The notes: generated from the letters alone by a model not told the origin. A stretch of 8,163 nucleotides of DNA from Methylococcaceae bacterium UBA659 (GCA_002299495.1 DBNZ01000016.1:1-8163); one strand, 5' to 3'; positions 1 through 6,347 are shown, counted from the stretch's first letter. Made by a program: numbers and translations.

Positions 1-27
1 CCGTCCATTTTTGAGAATGACTGCCAG

Positions 28-885
28 TCAATTAATTTCCCGATGCCTGACGATGACATTAAGATAACGGTGGCGGAATTGTTTGACCAAGTTTTCAACC
101 ATGTAAACGGATCGATGCTGACCCCCAGTACAGCCTATGGCAATCGTCAAATAACTTCGGCCTTCTTGTTCAAAATACGGAATCCACCGTTCTAGGAAAT
201 CGCTGATGTCTTGAAAAAGCATTTTGACCAGCGGTTCTGCACTTAAAAACGCGATGACAGCAGGGTTTTTTCCGGAATATTTCCTAAGCTCAGGAATCCA
301 GTAGGGGTTAGGTAAGCTGCGGGCGTCAAAAACAAAATCCGCATCCAGAGGAATGCCGTGTTTATAACCAAAGGATAGGAATTGCAACGAGATATGTTTG
401 AAATTCCGTTCGCTGACTTGTTCCCTGATCAGTTCCCTTAGCTGGTGATAATGGGTACGGCTGGTATCGATGGTCAAACTGGCGTGTCTGGCGATCGGAG
501 TCAGCATATCTCGCTCCAGTTTTAACGCCTCCCTAAGGGGTAAGTTGAAATCCGTCAGAGGATGGCGGCGTCTGGTTTCACTGTAACGCTTCAAAAGAAC
601 CGCTTCCTCCGCCTGCATAAAAATCACTTCACAAGTTATCCCCTTACTGGTAATGAGGGACATGCAATCCGAGAAGTTGGCGAGTTTGTCGCTTTGATTC
701 CTGGCATCAATCCCTATGGCTGTTTTTTTGTAAGTGGCTTGCTCAACCAACATGACGTGGTTAATGAAATCATCCAATAAAGTCACCGGAAGATTGTCTA
801 TGCAATAGAAACCGCAATCCTCCAAAGTATCTAATGCGATGCTTTTCCCAGAGCCTGACAGGCCAGAAACAATTATTAGCTTCAT
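28..885 (-). CDS. rapZ: RapZ, RNase adapter / P-loop nucleotide-binding protein
   Basis: RapZ (formerly YhbJ) in E. coli directs RNase E to the sRNA GlmZ and so sets glucosamine-6-phosphate synthase levels and amino-sugar supply for the envelope. From the ATG at 885 the protein has 285 residues, against 284 in E. coli. Walker A GLSGSGKS is at residues 8-15, the family segment FDARSLPNPYW at 186-196, and the C-terminal GCTGGQHRS motif at 251-259. A TTG seven codons upstream (906) would add seven residues with no family counterpart, so I prefer 885. Neither start has a clear Shine-Dalgarno sequence. The C-terminus ends RHREIN, lacking the lysine/arginine tail that E. coli RapZ needs for sRNA binding, so its role here may differ. 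It is the last visible gene of the minus-strand unit; ptsN, usually next to it, is absent. Family identity is sure, sRNA function is not. Confidence 0.95.
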   Translation of the reverse strand: MKLIIVSGLSGSGKSIALDTLEDCGFYCIDNLPVTLLDDFINHVMLVEQATYKKTAIGIDARNQSDKLANFSDCMSLITSKGITCEVIFMQAEEAVLLKRYSETRRRHPLTDFNLPLREALKLERDMLTPIARHASLTIDTSRTHYHQLRELIREQVSERNFKHISLQFLSFGYKHGIPLDADFVFDARSLPNPYWIPELRKYSGKNPAVIAFLSAEPLVKMLFQDISDFLERWIPYFEQEGRSYLTIAIGCTGGQHRSVYMVENLVKQFRHRYLNVIVRHREIN

Positions 886-894
886 AGAGTTAGC

Positions 895-958
895 ACATGA
901 GGGCAAATTGAATGGCTACAAAATTCGATTACTTCCATATCCTAAGTCACCCTCATGT
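895..958. repeat. 9-bp perfect inverted repeat in the hpf-rapZ gap
   Basis: The arms acatgaggg (895-903) and ccctcatgt (950-958) are exact reverse complements separated by 46 bases. In the minus-strand transcript they can pair just after the hpf stop and 10 to 18 bases upstream of the preferred rapZ ATG. Within the loop, 906-913 and 923-930 can form a second, AT-rich stem with one mismatch. No T-run follows, so it is not an intrinsic terminator. The repeat is seen directly; any regulatory role is inference. Confidence 0.6.
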
Positions 959-964
959 TATTGG

Positions 965-1255
965 CTAACGATGGCTGTTGGTTTTTTCTTTGTGTTTTAA
1001 AATTTGTCTGTCCAGTTTATCGACCAAATTATCGATGGCAGTGTACATATCTTCCTGATGGTCTTCTGCAAACAATTTGGCGCCGCTGATTTGCACAGTC
1101 GCCTCGGCTTTTTGAACTAATTTCTCTACGGTCAAAATAACGTGCACATCAGTGACATTGTCGAAGTGGCGCACTAACTTGGAGAATTTAGCGTCAACAT
1201 GGTTCCTTAGGGCTTCGGTGATTTCAAGATGATGGCCTGTTACTATTACATGCAT
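965..1255 (-). CDS. hpf: Ribosome hibernation-promoting factor, short HPF type
   Basis: HPF binds the decoding region of the small ribosomal subunit and helps form inactive 100S dimers in stationary phase or starvation. The start at 1255 gives 96 residues (E. coli HPF has 95), beginning MHVIVTGHHLEITEALR. This start is preceded by a strong AAAGGAG at 6 bases spacing, while the upstream in-frame TTG (1300) adds 15 residues without a family match. The length shows the short form without the extra dimerisation domain of long HPF. The C-terminal EDMYTAIDNLVDKLDRQI stretch (68-85) is the recognisable sigma-54 modulation protein signature. It follows rpoN by 47 bases, its usual position. The older name, sigma-54 modulation protein, reflects that linkage rather than a proven mechanism. 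Confidence 0.95.
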   Translation of the reverse strand: MHVIVTGHHLEITEALRNHVDAKFSKLVRHFDNVTDVHVILTVEKLVQKAEATVQISGAKLFAEDHQEDMYTAIDNLVDKLDRQILKHKEKTNSHR

Positions 1256-1261
1256 GTAAAA

Positions 1262-1268
1262 CTCCTTT
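1262..1268 (-). promoter_or_regulatory. Strong ribosome binding site of hpf
   Basis: The minus strand reads AAAGGAG followed by six bases and ATG at 1255. This decides the hpf start over the in-frame TTG at 1300. The surrounding leader (1256-1302) is AT-rich. The site suggests hpf is translated independently of rpoN. Confidence 0.75.
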
Positions 1269-1302
1269 AATTTTTTATGTTTTATGAGCGAAGGTATCAA
1301 TG

Positions 1303-2754
1303 CTAAAGAATGCGTTTTCTTTGACTGGACGATGCGATCAGCATCGCTTCACGATATTTGGCGATAGTCCTTCTCGCGACATGGATACCCTTTTCTTTTA
1401 AAAAATCCGCTATTTTACTATCGCTTAGCGGCTTGGTTGGGTCTTCATTGTGTATGAGTTCTTTAATGATTGCCCTGATAGCTGTTGATGAGCATTCCCC
1501 TCCTCCTTCGGTAGCAACATGACTGGAAAAAAAATATTTAAATTCAGCAATCCCGTTAGGGGTATGCATGTATTTTTGGGTGGTCACCCTGGAAATAGTC
1601 GACTCATGCAATTCCAATTCTTCGGCAATGTCGCGTAACACCATGGGTTTCATGGCGATTGAGCCGTGTTCTAAAAATCCTGTTTGTTTTTCAACAATTG
1701 AGCGGGCTACTCGAAGCAAGGTATCGTTGCGGCTATGCAGGCTTTTGATAAACCATTTCGCTTCTTGCAGGTGTTCCTTCATGCTGGTGTTATCTTTGCT
1801 GTTATCTGACCGTTTAATCATCGCCGAATAAAAGGGATTAATGCGGAGCTTAGGCGCGATGTCGGAGTTTAACTCGACTTGCCATTGGCCATTTTGTTTG
1901 CAAACATACACATCGGGGATGACATATTCGATGTGTTTCTGCTGGATTTTAGACCCGGGCTTGGGCTCAAGCGACCTGATAAGGCTGACGGCGGCATTTA
2001 ATTTTCGCTCATTCAGGCCTAACAAGCGCATTAATTTGGTTTGCTCTTGTGAGGCCAACAATTGCAGATGCTCAGTGACAATCTGTAATGCCTCCTTTCT
2101 AAACGGTACCGATACAGACATTTGTTCCAACTGCAAACGCAGGCAATCGGCGAGGTCGATAGCGGCTACCCCAGGCGGGTCGAAATGTTGGATTCTATGT
2201 AAAACCGCGTTGACTTCGTCTTGATAAAGGTCATTCAATTGGCCTTTCAACGCTTGAAATATTTCTTCCGGGGTGGAGATTAGGTAACCATCCTCATTAA
2301 TGGAATCGACAATGGTCATAGCGATCGCGCTGTCACGTTGTGAAAAAGGCGTCAATTCCAATTGCCATAGCAAATGCTCGGTTAAGGACAAGCCGCCGCC
2401 ACGTTGCACTTCAAATTCAATCGACTCATTGTTACTTAAACCGGATTCCAGAACGGCCTCATAAATATCATCCCATGATGAATCCACGGGCAATTCATCG
2501 GGTATCTCGGTTTGAGAACCCTCGCTGGTGGCCGTTTCAGACATTTCGGGTTTGCCCTCATGAATTCCTTCAACATATGTCGCTTCTTCATCTTCCACTT
2601 GTTCCAACATCATGTTGGATTCTAAGGCCTGTTGGATTTCTTGTTGTAAATCCAAGGTGGACATCTGCAACAACTTGATGGCCTGTTGCAGTTGCGGGGT
2701 CATTGACAGTTGCAAACCCTGGCGAAGATGTAAAGACTGTTTCATGTCGTTCAT
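1303..2754 (-). CDS. rpoN: RNA polymerase sigma-54 factor (RpoN)
   Basis: Sigma-54 directs RNA polymerase to -24/-12 promoters that require AAA+ activators, typically for nitrogen metabolism, motility and similar functions. The protein has 483 residues (E. coli 477). Glutamine-rich region I is at about 5-50 (LRQGLQLSMTPQLQQAIKLLQ), followed by a variable acidic linker (about 51-110), the core-binding domain (about 120-310), a helix-turn-helix near 372-392 (LRDIAEELELHESTISRV), and the diagnostic RpoN box ARRTIAKYRE at 460-469. The usual SSSQRKR tail is present. ATG codons at 2754 and 2745 are both possible and neither has a good Shine-Dalgarno; the second matches the E. coli N-terminus better. 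It lies 24 bases after lptB, so it is probably cotranscribed with the lipopolysaccharide export genes, as in many gammaproteobacteria. Confidence 0.97.
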   Translation of the reverse strand: MNDMKQSLHLRQGLQLSMTPQLQQAIKLLQMSTLDLQQEIQQALESNMMLEQVEDEEATYVEGIHEGKPEMSETATSEGSQTEIPDELPVDSSWDDIYEAVLESGLSNNESIEFEVQRGGGLSLTEHLLWQLELTPFSQRDSAIAMTIVDSINEDGYLISTPEEIFQALKGQLNDLYQDEVNAVLHRIQHFDPPGVAAIDLADCLRLQLEQMSVSVPFRKEALQIVTEHLQLLASQEQTKLMRLLGLNERKLNAAVSLIRSLEPKPGSKIQQKHIEYVIPDVYVCKQNGQWQVELNSDIAPKLRINPFYSAMIKRSDNSKDNTSMKEHLQEAKWFIKSLHSRNDTLLRVARSIVEKQTGFLEHGSIAMKPMVLRDIAEELELHESTISRVTTQKYMHTPNGIAEFKYFFSSHVATEGGGECSSTAIRAIIKELIHNEDPTKPLSDSKIADFLKEKGIHVARRTIAKYREAMLIASSSQRKRIL

Positions 2755-2778
2755 TTTGCTTGGATTCTCAACGGGGGA

Positions 2779-3507
2779 TTAAAGGCTAAAATTTTTACCT
2801 AGATAAACCTTACGCACTTCTTCGTTGGCGACAATTTCGACGGGGTTCCCTTCAGCGATCACCTTGCCATTACTCAGTATGTACGCCCGATCGCATATTC
2901 CTAGCGTTTCCCTGACATTATGCTCGGTGATCAAGATTCCGATCCCCCGTTCTTTTAAATGGGTAATGGTTTTTTTTATGTCTTCCACCGATATAGGGTC
3001 AACCCCGGCAAAAGGCTCGTCTAATAGTATAAATTTTGGGCTGGTTGCCAATGCCCTGGCTATTTCAAGACGGCGCCTTTCCCCTCCCGATAGGCTTATG
3101 GCCTGCTGTCCGCGCAAGTGCAGGATATTGAATTCCTGTAATAATCCGTCGATGATAAAATCCGTTTGGCTGGCGTTAAGGTTCGTCCCGATTTCCAAAA
3201 CGGCACGAATATTGTCGGCGACGGTTAGCTTACGGAAAACAGAGGGTTCTTGCGGCAAATATCCAATACCTTTTTGCGCCCTCAGGTGCATAGAATAGTG
3301 GGTCAGTTCTTCGGAATCTAATGTTATATGGCCGCCATCCGACCGAACCAAACCGACCATCATGTAAAAAGTGGTGGTTTTTCCCGCCCCGTTCGGGCCT
3401 AAAAGCCCCACTACCTCCCCGGTGCTAACGTGCAACGACACGCCATTGACCACATTGCGCTTATGGTAAGCTTTCACCAATTGGCCCGCCGAAAACGTCG
3501 ATATCAT
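2779..3507 (-). CDS. lptB: LptB, ATPase of the lipopolysaccharide export ABC transporter
   Basis: LptB is the cytoplasmic ATPase that, with LptF, LptG and LptC, extracts lipopolysaccharide from the inner membrane and pushes it along the Lpt bridge. The protein has 242 residues (E. coli 241). Motifs in order are Walker A GPNGAGKT (37-44), Q-loop YLPQEPS (Q86), signature LSGGE (139-143), Walker B FILLDEP (159-165) and the H-loop histidine H196 in ITEHNVRE. The sequence around YLPQEPSVFRKLTV is typical of LptB and separates it from amino-acid transporter ATPases. Its ATG overlaps the lptA stop (ATGA), implying translational coupling. The membrane partners lptF and lptG are not in this window, as is normal. 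Confidence 0.97.
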   Translation of the reverse strand: MISTFSAGQLVKAYHKRNVVNGVSLHVSTGEVVGLLGPNGAGKTTTFYMMVGLVRSDGGHITLDSEELTHYSMHLRAQKGIGYLPQEPSVFRKLTVADNIRAVLEIGTNLNASQTDFIIDGLLQEFNILHLRGQQAISLSGGERRRLEIARALATSPKFILLDEPFAGVDPISVEDIKKTITHLKERGIGILITEHNVRETLGICDRAYILSNGKVIAEGNPVEIVANEEVRKVYLGKNFSL

Positions 3508-4013
3508 TCTGCTTTCGGTTTCAGAATAACATGCACCCGCTTTGCATCGGAAGATTTATCCCCCGCCCGCACCAAAGAATTTTTTATGTCATATTCGATG
3601 TATTCGCTGGAGTAAGTGGCATTGCCATGCCTGACTACGGCACCGCCCCTAAGGATCAGCAAGTTTTTTTGCGGGTAGTATTCACCGGTTAACGCCGAGC
3701 CGACAACATCATCGCCGCCGCCATCAGGGGTTTGCTGAAACCGGGCGGGGGCGCCGGTGAAAACCAATTTCTCAGGCTCGCCGCCTTTTAGGTGCACCTC
3801 TAATTTATCGGAGTATACCCGGATGCTTCCTTGGACGGAGATGACATTCCCGGTATAGACGCTGACCGATGCGGATTCGTCATAGGTGGCCGTGTTGGCT
3901 TCAATAGTTATAGGCTGGTCTGCGTCACTGGCTAGACCGCTTACCAAAGGGCTAGCCAAAACCAAGACAAGCGTTAGCGCCAAAGACAACGGCTTACAGT
4001 CGCTATTTTTCAT
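3504..4013 (-). CDS. lptA: LptA, periplasmic lipopolysaccharide transport bridge protein
   Basis: LptA polymerises into the periplasmic beta-jellyroll bridge that carries lipopolysaccharide from LptC to LptD. The 169-residue precursor starts with a signal peptide: a basic/polar start, a hydrophobic core LALTLVLVLA at 11-20, and likely cleavage after SGLA (residue 28). The mature part begins near DADQPITIEAN and carries the OstA-like fold, seen as repeated short beta segments such as YTGNVISVQGSIRVYSDKL (53-71) and LTGEYYPQKNLLILRGGAVV (108-127). The cysteine at 6 lies before the hydrophobic core and is not a lipobox. The gene overlaps lptC by 11 bases and lptB by 4. An AAGGGA stretch precedes the ATG. 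Confidence 0.93.
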   Translation of the reverse strand: MKNSDCKPLSLALTLVLVLASPLVSGLASDADQPITIEANTATYDESASVSVYTGNVISVQGSIRVYSDKLEVHLKGGEPEKLVFTGAPARFQQTPDGGGDDVVGSALTGEYYPQKNLLILRGGAVVRHGNATYSSEYIEYDIKNSLVRAGDKSSDAKRVHVILKPKAE

Positions 4014-4566
4014 ATTTCCCTTTTACGTTAGCCAGCAGTCGCAACTTAACAGGCTCCGCAAAAAACATTTTCATCCCCACCCCTGTGGTAACGCTAGGAG
4101 GGCTTAATATTTCAACCCGTTCTTGCGTTTCAGCTTGGTTTGTTTCTGGTTTTACCTGTAAATTGCGCGTAATGATTTTAAGCATCCGTTGCTTTTCGGA
4201 TGGGCCTCTTTCGATAATCACCGCTCCGGTCAGCTTAAGATCTTTGCCGTCATTGGATAATTCGCCCGCTTCGGAGCGGATAGCCCAAGAGACCGAGGGA
4301 TGGTTTTTGAAATCAACTTTTGGGTTCTGGAATCGGGTGACGCCATCATCGGCATAGTGTTCCATTTTGTCGACGACCAGTTTTTTTTTAGGCAGCCCCC
4401 TATCATCCATCTCCCACTTCACATAATCGGTGCTAAAAAAATCCGGGCTATGGCGTAGTGCCGGAATTTTGTCGTCTTCAATCCCATTGAGTTTAAGCAA
4501 CCACCCACTGGCGATACTTAAGACAATGAGTAGTAAGTAACTGAACTTCCGCGTATTGCTGATCAT
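4003..4566 (-). CDS. lptC: LptC, inner-membrane lipopolysaccharide export protein
   Basis: LptC is a bitopic inner-membrane protein that takes lipopolysaccharide from LptB2FG and passes it to LptA. The protein has 187 residues (E. coli LptC 191). A single N-terminal membrane segment spans about 8-25 (FSYLLLIVLSIASGWLLK) and there is no cleavage site, so the rest is periplasmic. The HSPDFFSTD and VVDKMEHYADDGVTRFQNP (64-82) stretches match the conserved LptC/YrbK pattern preceding the beta-jellyroll. Sequence conservation in this family is low, and the call rests on these motifs plus position between kdsC and lptA. The start overlaps the kdsC stop as ATGA. Confidence 0.93.
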   Translation of the reverse strand: MISNTRKFSYLLLIVLSIASGWLLKLNGIEDDKIPALRHSPDFFSTDYVKWEMDDRGLPKKKLVVDKMEHYADDGVTRFQNPKVDFKNHPSVSWAIRSEAGELSNDGKDLKLTGAVIIERGPSEKQRMLKIITRNLQVKPETNQAETQERVEILSPPSVTTGVGMKMFFAEPVKLRLLANVKGKYEK

Positions 4567-5117
4567 TTTAAGTAGCTATGCAACATTTCGTCAAAATACC
4601 CTTGGGCCTGCAAAATCAAGTCACAAACCTCCCTGACCGCGCCTTGTCCGCCACAGCGCCCGGTGACCCAATGGGCGTGTTCGCGCACGGCCGGATTAGC
4701 GTCGCTTACCGCGATAGCCAGCCCTACCCGGCACATGACCGGCAAATCCAAGACATCGTCGCCGACATGGGCGGCTTGTTCCGGATCAAGTTGCAAGTCC
4801 GCCAGCAATTCGGCCAAAGCCGCCAATTTATCCTCTTGACCTTGATAAACATGGCCGATGCCTAAACTCTGCATCCTTAAGGCCACGGAATTTGATTTAC
4901 GGCCGGAGATGACCGCTACTTCCACGCCGGTTTGTCGCAACAACTTGATGCCATGCCCATCTTGGGCATGGAACGACTTGTATTCATTGCCTAGTTGGTC
5001 AAAAAACAATTTGCCATCCGTCAACACCCCATCGACATCAAGGATCAATAGCTTAAGTTTTTGCGCCCGGGCCCATATCCATTCCCTATTGCCGGCATTG
5101 GCATTGGCGTTGGCCAT
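4563..5117 (-). CDS. kdsC: 3-deoxy-D-manno-octulosonate 8-phosphate phosphatase (KdsC)
   Basis: KdsC hydrolyses Kdo 8-phosphate to Kdo and phosphate in the cytoplasm, the third step of Kdo synthesis for lipopolysaccharide. It is a HAD-superfamily phosphatase without a cap domain. The protein has 184 residues (E. coli 188). HAD motif I DVDGVLTDG holds the nucleophile D27 and acid D29, motif II is S71 in VISGRKS, motif III is probably K97, and motif IV is GDD (119-121). The C-terminal GGQGAVREVCDLIL segment (156-169) is typical of KdsC tetramers. The first nine residues are a low-complexity Ala-Asn run coded by a GCCAAY hexamer repeat. The ATG shares one base with the kdsD stop (TGATG), so translation is probably coupled. 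Confidence 0.96.
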   Translation of the reverse strand: MANANANAGNREWIWARAQKLKLLILDVDGVLTDGKLFFDQLGNEYKSFHAQDGHGIKLLRQTGVEVAVISGRKSNSVALRMQSLGIGHVYQGQEDKLAALAELLADLQLDPEQAAHVGDDVLDLPVMCRVGLAIAVSDANPAVREHAHWVTGRCGGQGAVREVCDLILQAQGYFDEMLHSYLK

Positions 5118-6094
5118 CAGACTATCCCCGCATGGATCAGGTCATGCATATTCAAAGCACCTATCGCACATTGTTGTCCATCCACCACAATAAGCGCGTT
5201 GATCTTTTTTTGCTCCATGATTTGCATGGCCTCTGCGGCCAAAATATCAGCGGGCACAACGGTACAATGGGGCGTCATCACCTCGATGATGCAGGTTTTA
5301 TGGATATCTAAATTCTTAGCCAACATCCTGCGTAAGTCGCCATCGGTAAAAATACCGATGACACGGTTATTGGCTTCGACGATAGCGGTCATACCCAGTT
5401 TTTTTTCCGTCATTTCCAACAAAGCATGGCTGATCAGGGCGGACTCAGGCACCGAAGGCATGGCTGTCCCGACATGCATGATGTCGGATACCCGTAGCAA
5501 CAGGCGCTTTCCCAAGCTACCCCCCGGATGCGACAAGGCAAAATCATCGCGGGTAAACCCCCTCGCCTCCAACAGCGACACCGCCAACGCATCGCCCATC
5601 ACTAACGCGGCCGTGGTGCTGGAAGTGGGTGCTAAACCTAAGGGACAGGCCTCCTGCTGGATTTTGCACACTAAAGCGACATGGGCAGATTTAGCCAAAG
5701 TCGATTCGCAATTGCCGGTGATAGCGATCAGCGGCACACCCAAGCGTTTGATAATCGGCAAAATAGTGACCACTTCATGGGTTTCGCCTGAATGCGACAA
5801 GGCGATGACCACGTCCTGCTTGGTAATCATGCCTAGGTCGCCATGACTGGCTTCACCAGGATGGACAAAAAAAGCCGGCGTCCCGGTGCTGGCCAATGTA
5901 GAGGCGATTTTACCACCGATGTGCCCCGATTTGCCCATGCCAATCACCACCACCCGACCGGAGCAGTTAAACAGCAGTTTGCAGGCGCTAACGAATTGAT
6001 CATCGATTTGCCGGGACAAATCGGCAATCGCTTCCGCTTCCGCTTGAATAACCGCCAGCGCTAAATCGCGGAGCTTCTGATCGTTTAGTCTCAT
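5117..6094 (-). CDS. kdsD: D-arabinose 5-phosphate isomerase (KdsD)
   Basis: KdsD interconverts ribulose 5-phosphate and arabinose 5-phosphate, the first committed step of Kdo synthesis. From the ATG at 6094 the protein has 325 residues (E. coli 328). An N-terminal SIS sugar-isomerase domain (about 40-175) contains GMGKSGHIG and FFVHPGEASHGDLGM. Two CBS domains follow (about 205-260 and 270-325), ending in the HDLIHAGIV tail also found in E. coli. K55, E107, E148 and H189 align by position with the residues reported as catalytic in E. coli. The start is decided by GGAGG five bases upstream; an in-frame ATG at 6121 lacks a comparable site and adds nine residues. In E. coli yrbG precedes kdsD; here kdsD leads the unit and faces mlaF. 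Confidence 0.97.
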   Translation of the reverse strand: MRLNDQKLRDLALAVIQAEAEAIADLSRQIDDQFVSACKLLFNCSGRVVVIGMGKSGHIGGKIASTLASTGTPAFFVHPGEASHGDLGMITKQDVVIALSHSGETHEVVTILPIIKRLGVPLIAITGNCESTLAKSAHVALVCKIQQEACPLGLAPTSSTTAALVMGDALAVSLLEARGFTRDDFALSHPGGSLGKRLLLRVSDIMHVGTAMPSVPESALISHALLEMTEKKLGMTAIVEANNRVIGIFTDGDLRRMLAKNLDIHKTCIIEVMTPHCTVVPADILAAEAMQIMEQKKINALIVVDGQQCAIGALNMHDLIHAGIV

Positions 6095-6098
6095 TTCA

Positions 6099-6105
6099 AC
6101 CTCCA
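6099..6105 (-). promoter_or_regulatory. Ribosome binding site of kdsD
   Basis: The minus strand reads TGGAGGT, with GGAGG ending five bases before ATG at 6094. It fixes the kdsD start over the ATG at 6121. Confidence 0.8.
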
Positions 6106-6157
6106 AAATCGGAATAGGCATTCTTTCATAAAAAAGCGCCGTTACATTCCAATACCT

Positions 6158-6167
6158 AACTTAAGTT
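6158..6167. repeat. 10-bp perfect palindrome upstream of kdsD
   Basis: AACTTAAGTT reads the same on both strands and lies 64 to 73 bases upstream of the kdsD ATG, a plausible operator position. Short AT-rich palindromes also arise by chance. Confidence 0.35.
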
Positions 6168-6268
6168 TGTGAAAAAAATTGCCAAAGGCCCTAATACACA
6201 TAACCAAGTTCCTAGTGAAGAGTGGCCAGGAGGAACCGATAACCGCATCATAAAATTGCCGTAAAAAA

Positions 6269-6285
6269 GTGGCGTATTATGCCAC
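6269..6285. repeat. Inverted repeat 1 of the kdsD-mlaF region
   Basis: gtggc (6269-6273) and gccac (6281-6285) flank a seven-base AT-rich spacer. A G-U pair would extend the stem to six in a plus-strand RNA. The spacer contains TATTAT, which resembles a -10 element, but no -35 lies at proper spacing. Confidence 0.45.
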
Positions 6286-6289
6286 GCTT

Positions 6290-6313
6290 CAAATAGTTGC
6301 TAATAACTATTTG
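6290..6313. repeat. Inverted repeat 2 of the kdsD-mlaF region
   Basis: caaatagtt (6290-6298) and aactatttg (6305-6313) are perfect 9-bp reverse complements with a six-base spacer. The stem would be AT-rich. It lies five bases after repeat 1. Confidence 0.6.
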
Positions 6314-6326
6314 CCTGAAAAATTGA

Positions 6327-6347
6327 CAAGCGCTTTTGAAGCGCTTG
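6327..6347. repeat. Inverted repeat 3, tandem copies of palindromic AAGCGCTT
   Basis: caagcgctt (6327-6335) and aagcgcttg (6339-6347) are perfect 9-bp reverse complements around ttg. Because AAGCGCTT is itself palindromic, the element is also a direct repeat of that octamer (6328-6335 and 6339-6346) with an 11-bp period, about one helical turn. This suits a pair of protein-binding sites. Read on the minus strand, the stem is followed after four bases by five Ts (6322-6318), so a weak leftward terminator is an alternative. Confidence 0.65.

Noticed and set aside
1..27. Start of a next gene after rapZ (possible minus-strand ATG at 7-5 or TTG at 32-30)
   Set aside because: Too few codons are visible and none resemble the start of an HPr or EIIA protein, so no call is made.
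562..780. Plus-strand open frame opposite rapZ
   Set aside because: It lies wholly inside a conserved gene on the other strand and has no family-like sequence. The same reasoning removes the other antisense frames across rpoN, lptB, kdsC, kdsD, mlaF and mlaE.
5061..5846. Long plus-strand open frame of 261 codons opposite kdsD and kdsC
   Set aside because: It is antisense to two clearly conserved enzymes, and its product shows no recognisable domain; it is a reading-frame shadow.
6256..6280. TTGCCG ... TATTAT as a plus-strand sigma-70 promoter for mla
   Set aside because: The spacer is only 13 bases, too short for a sigma-70 promoter, and TATTAT is the spacer of an inverted repeat.
6269..6285. 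TGGC...GC as a sigma-54 (-24/-12) promoter near rpoN-linked genes
   Set aside because: The GG and GC doublets are separated by 8 bases rather than 10, and the flanking consensus is poor.
6269..6347. CRISPR array from the clustered repeats
   Set aside because: The three repeats differ from each other in sequence, and there are no uniform spacers or cas genes.
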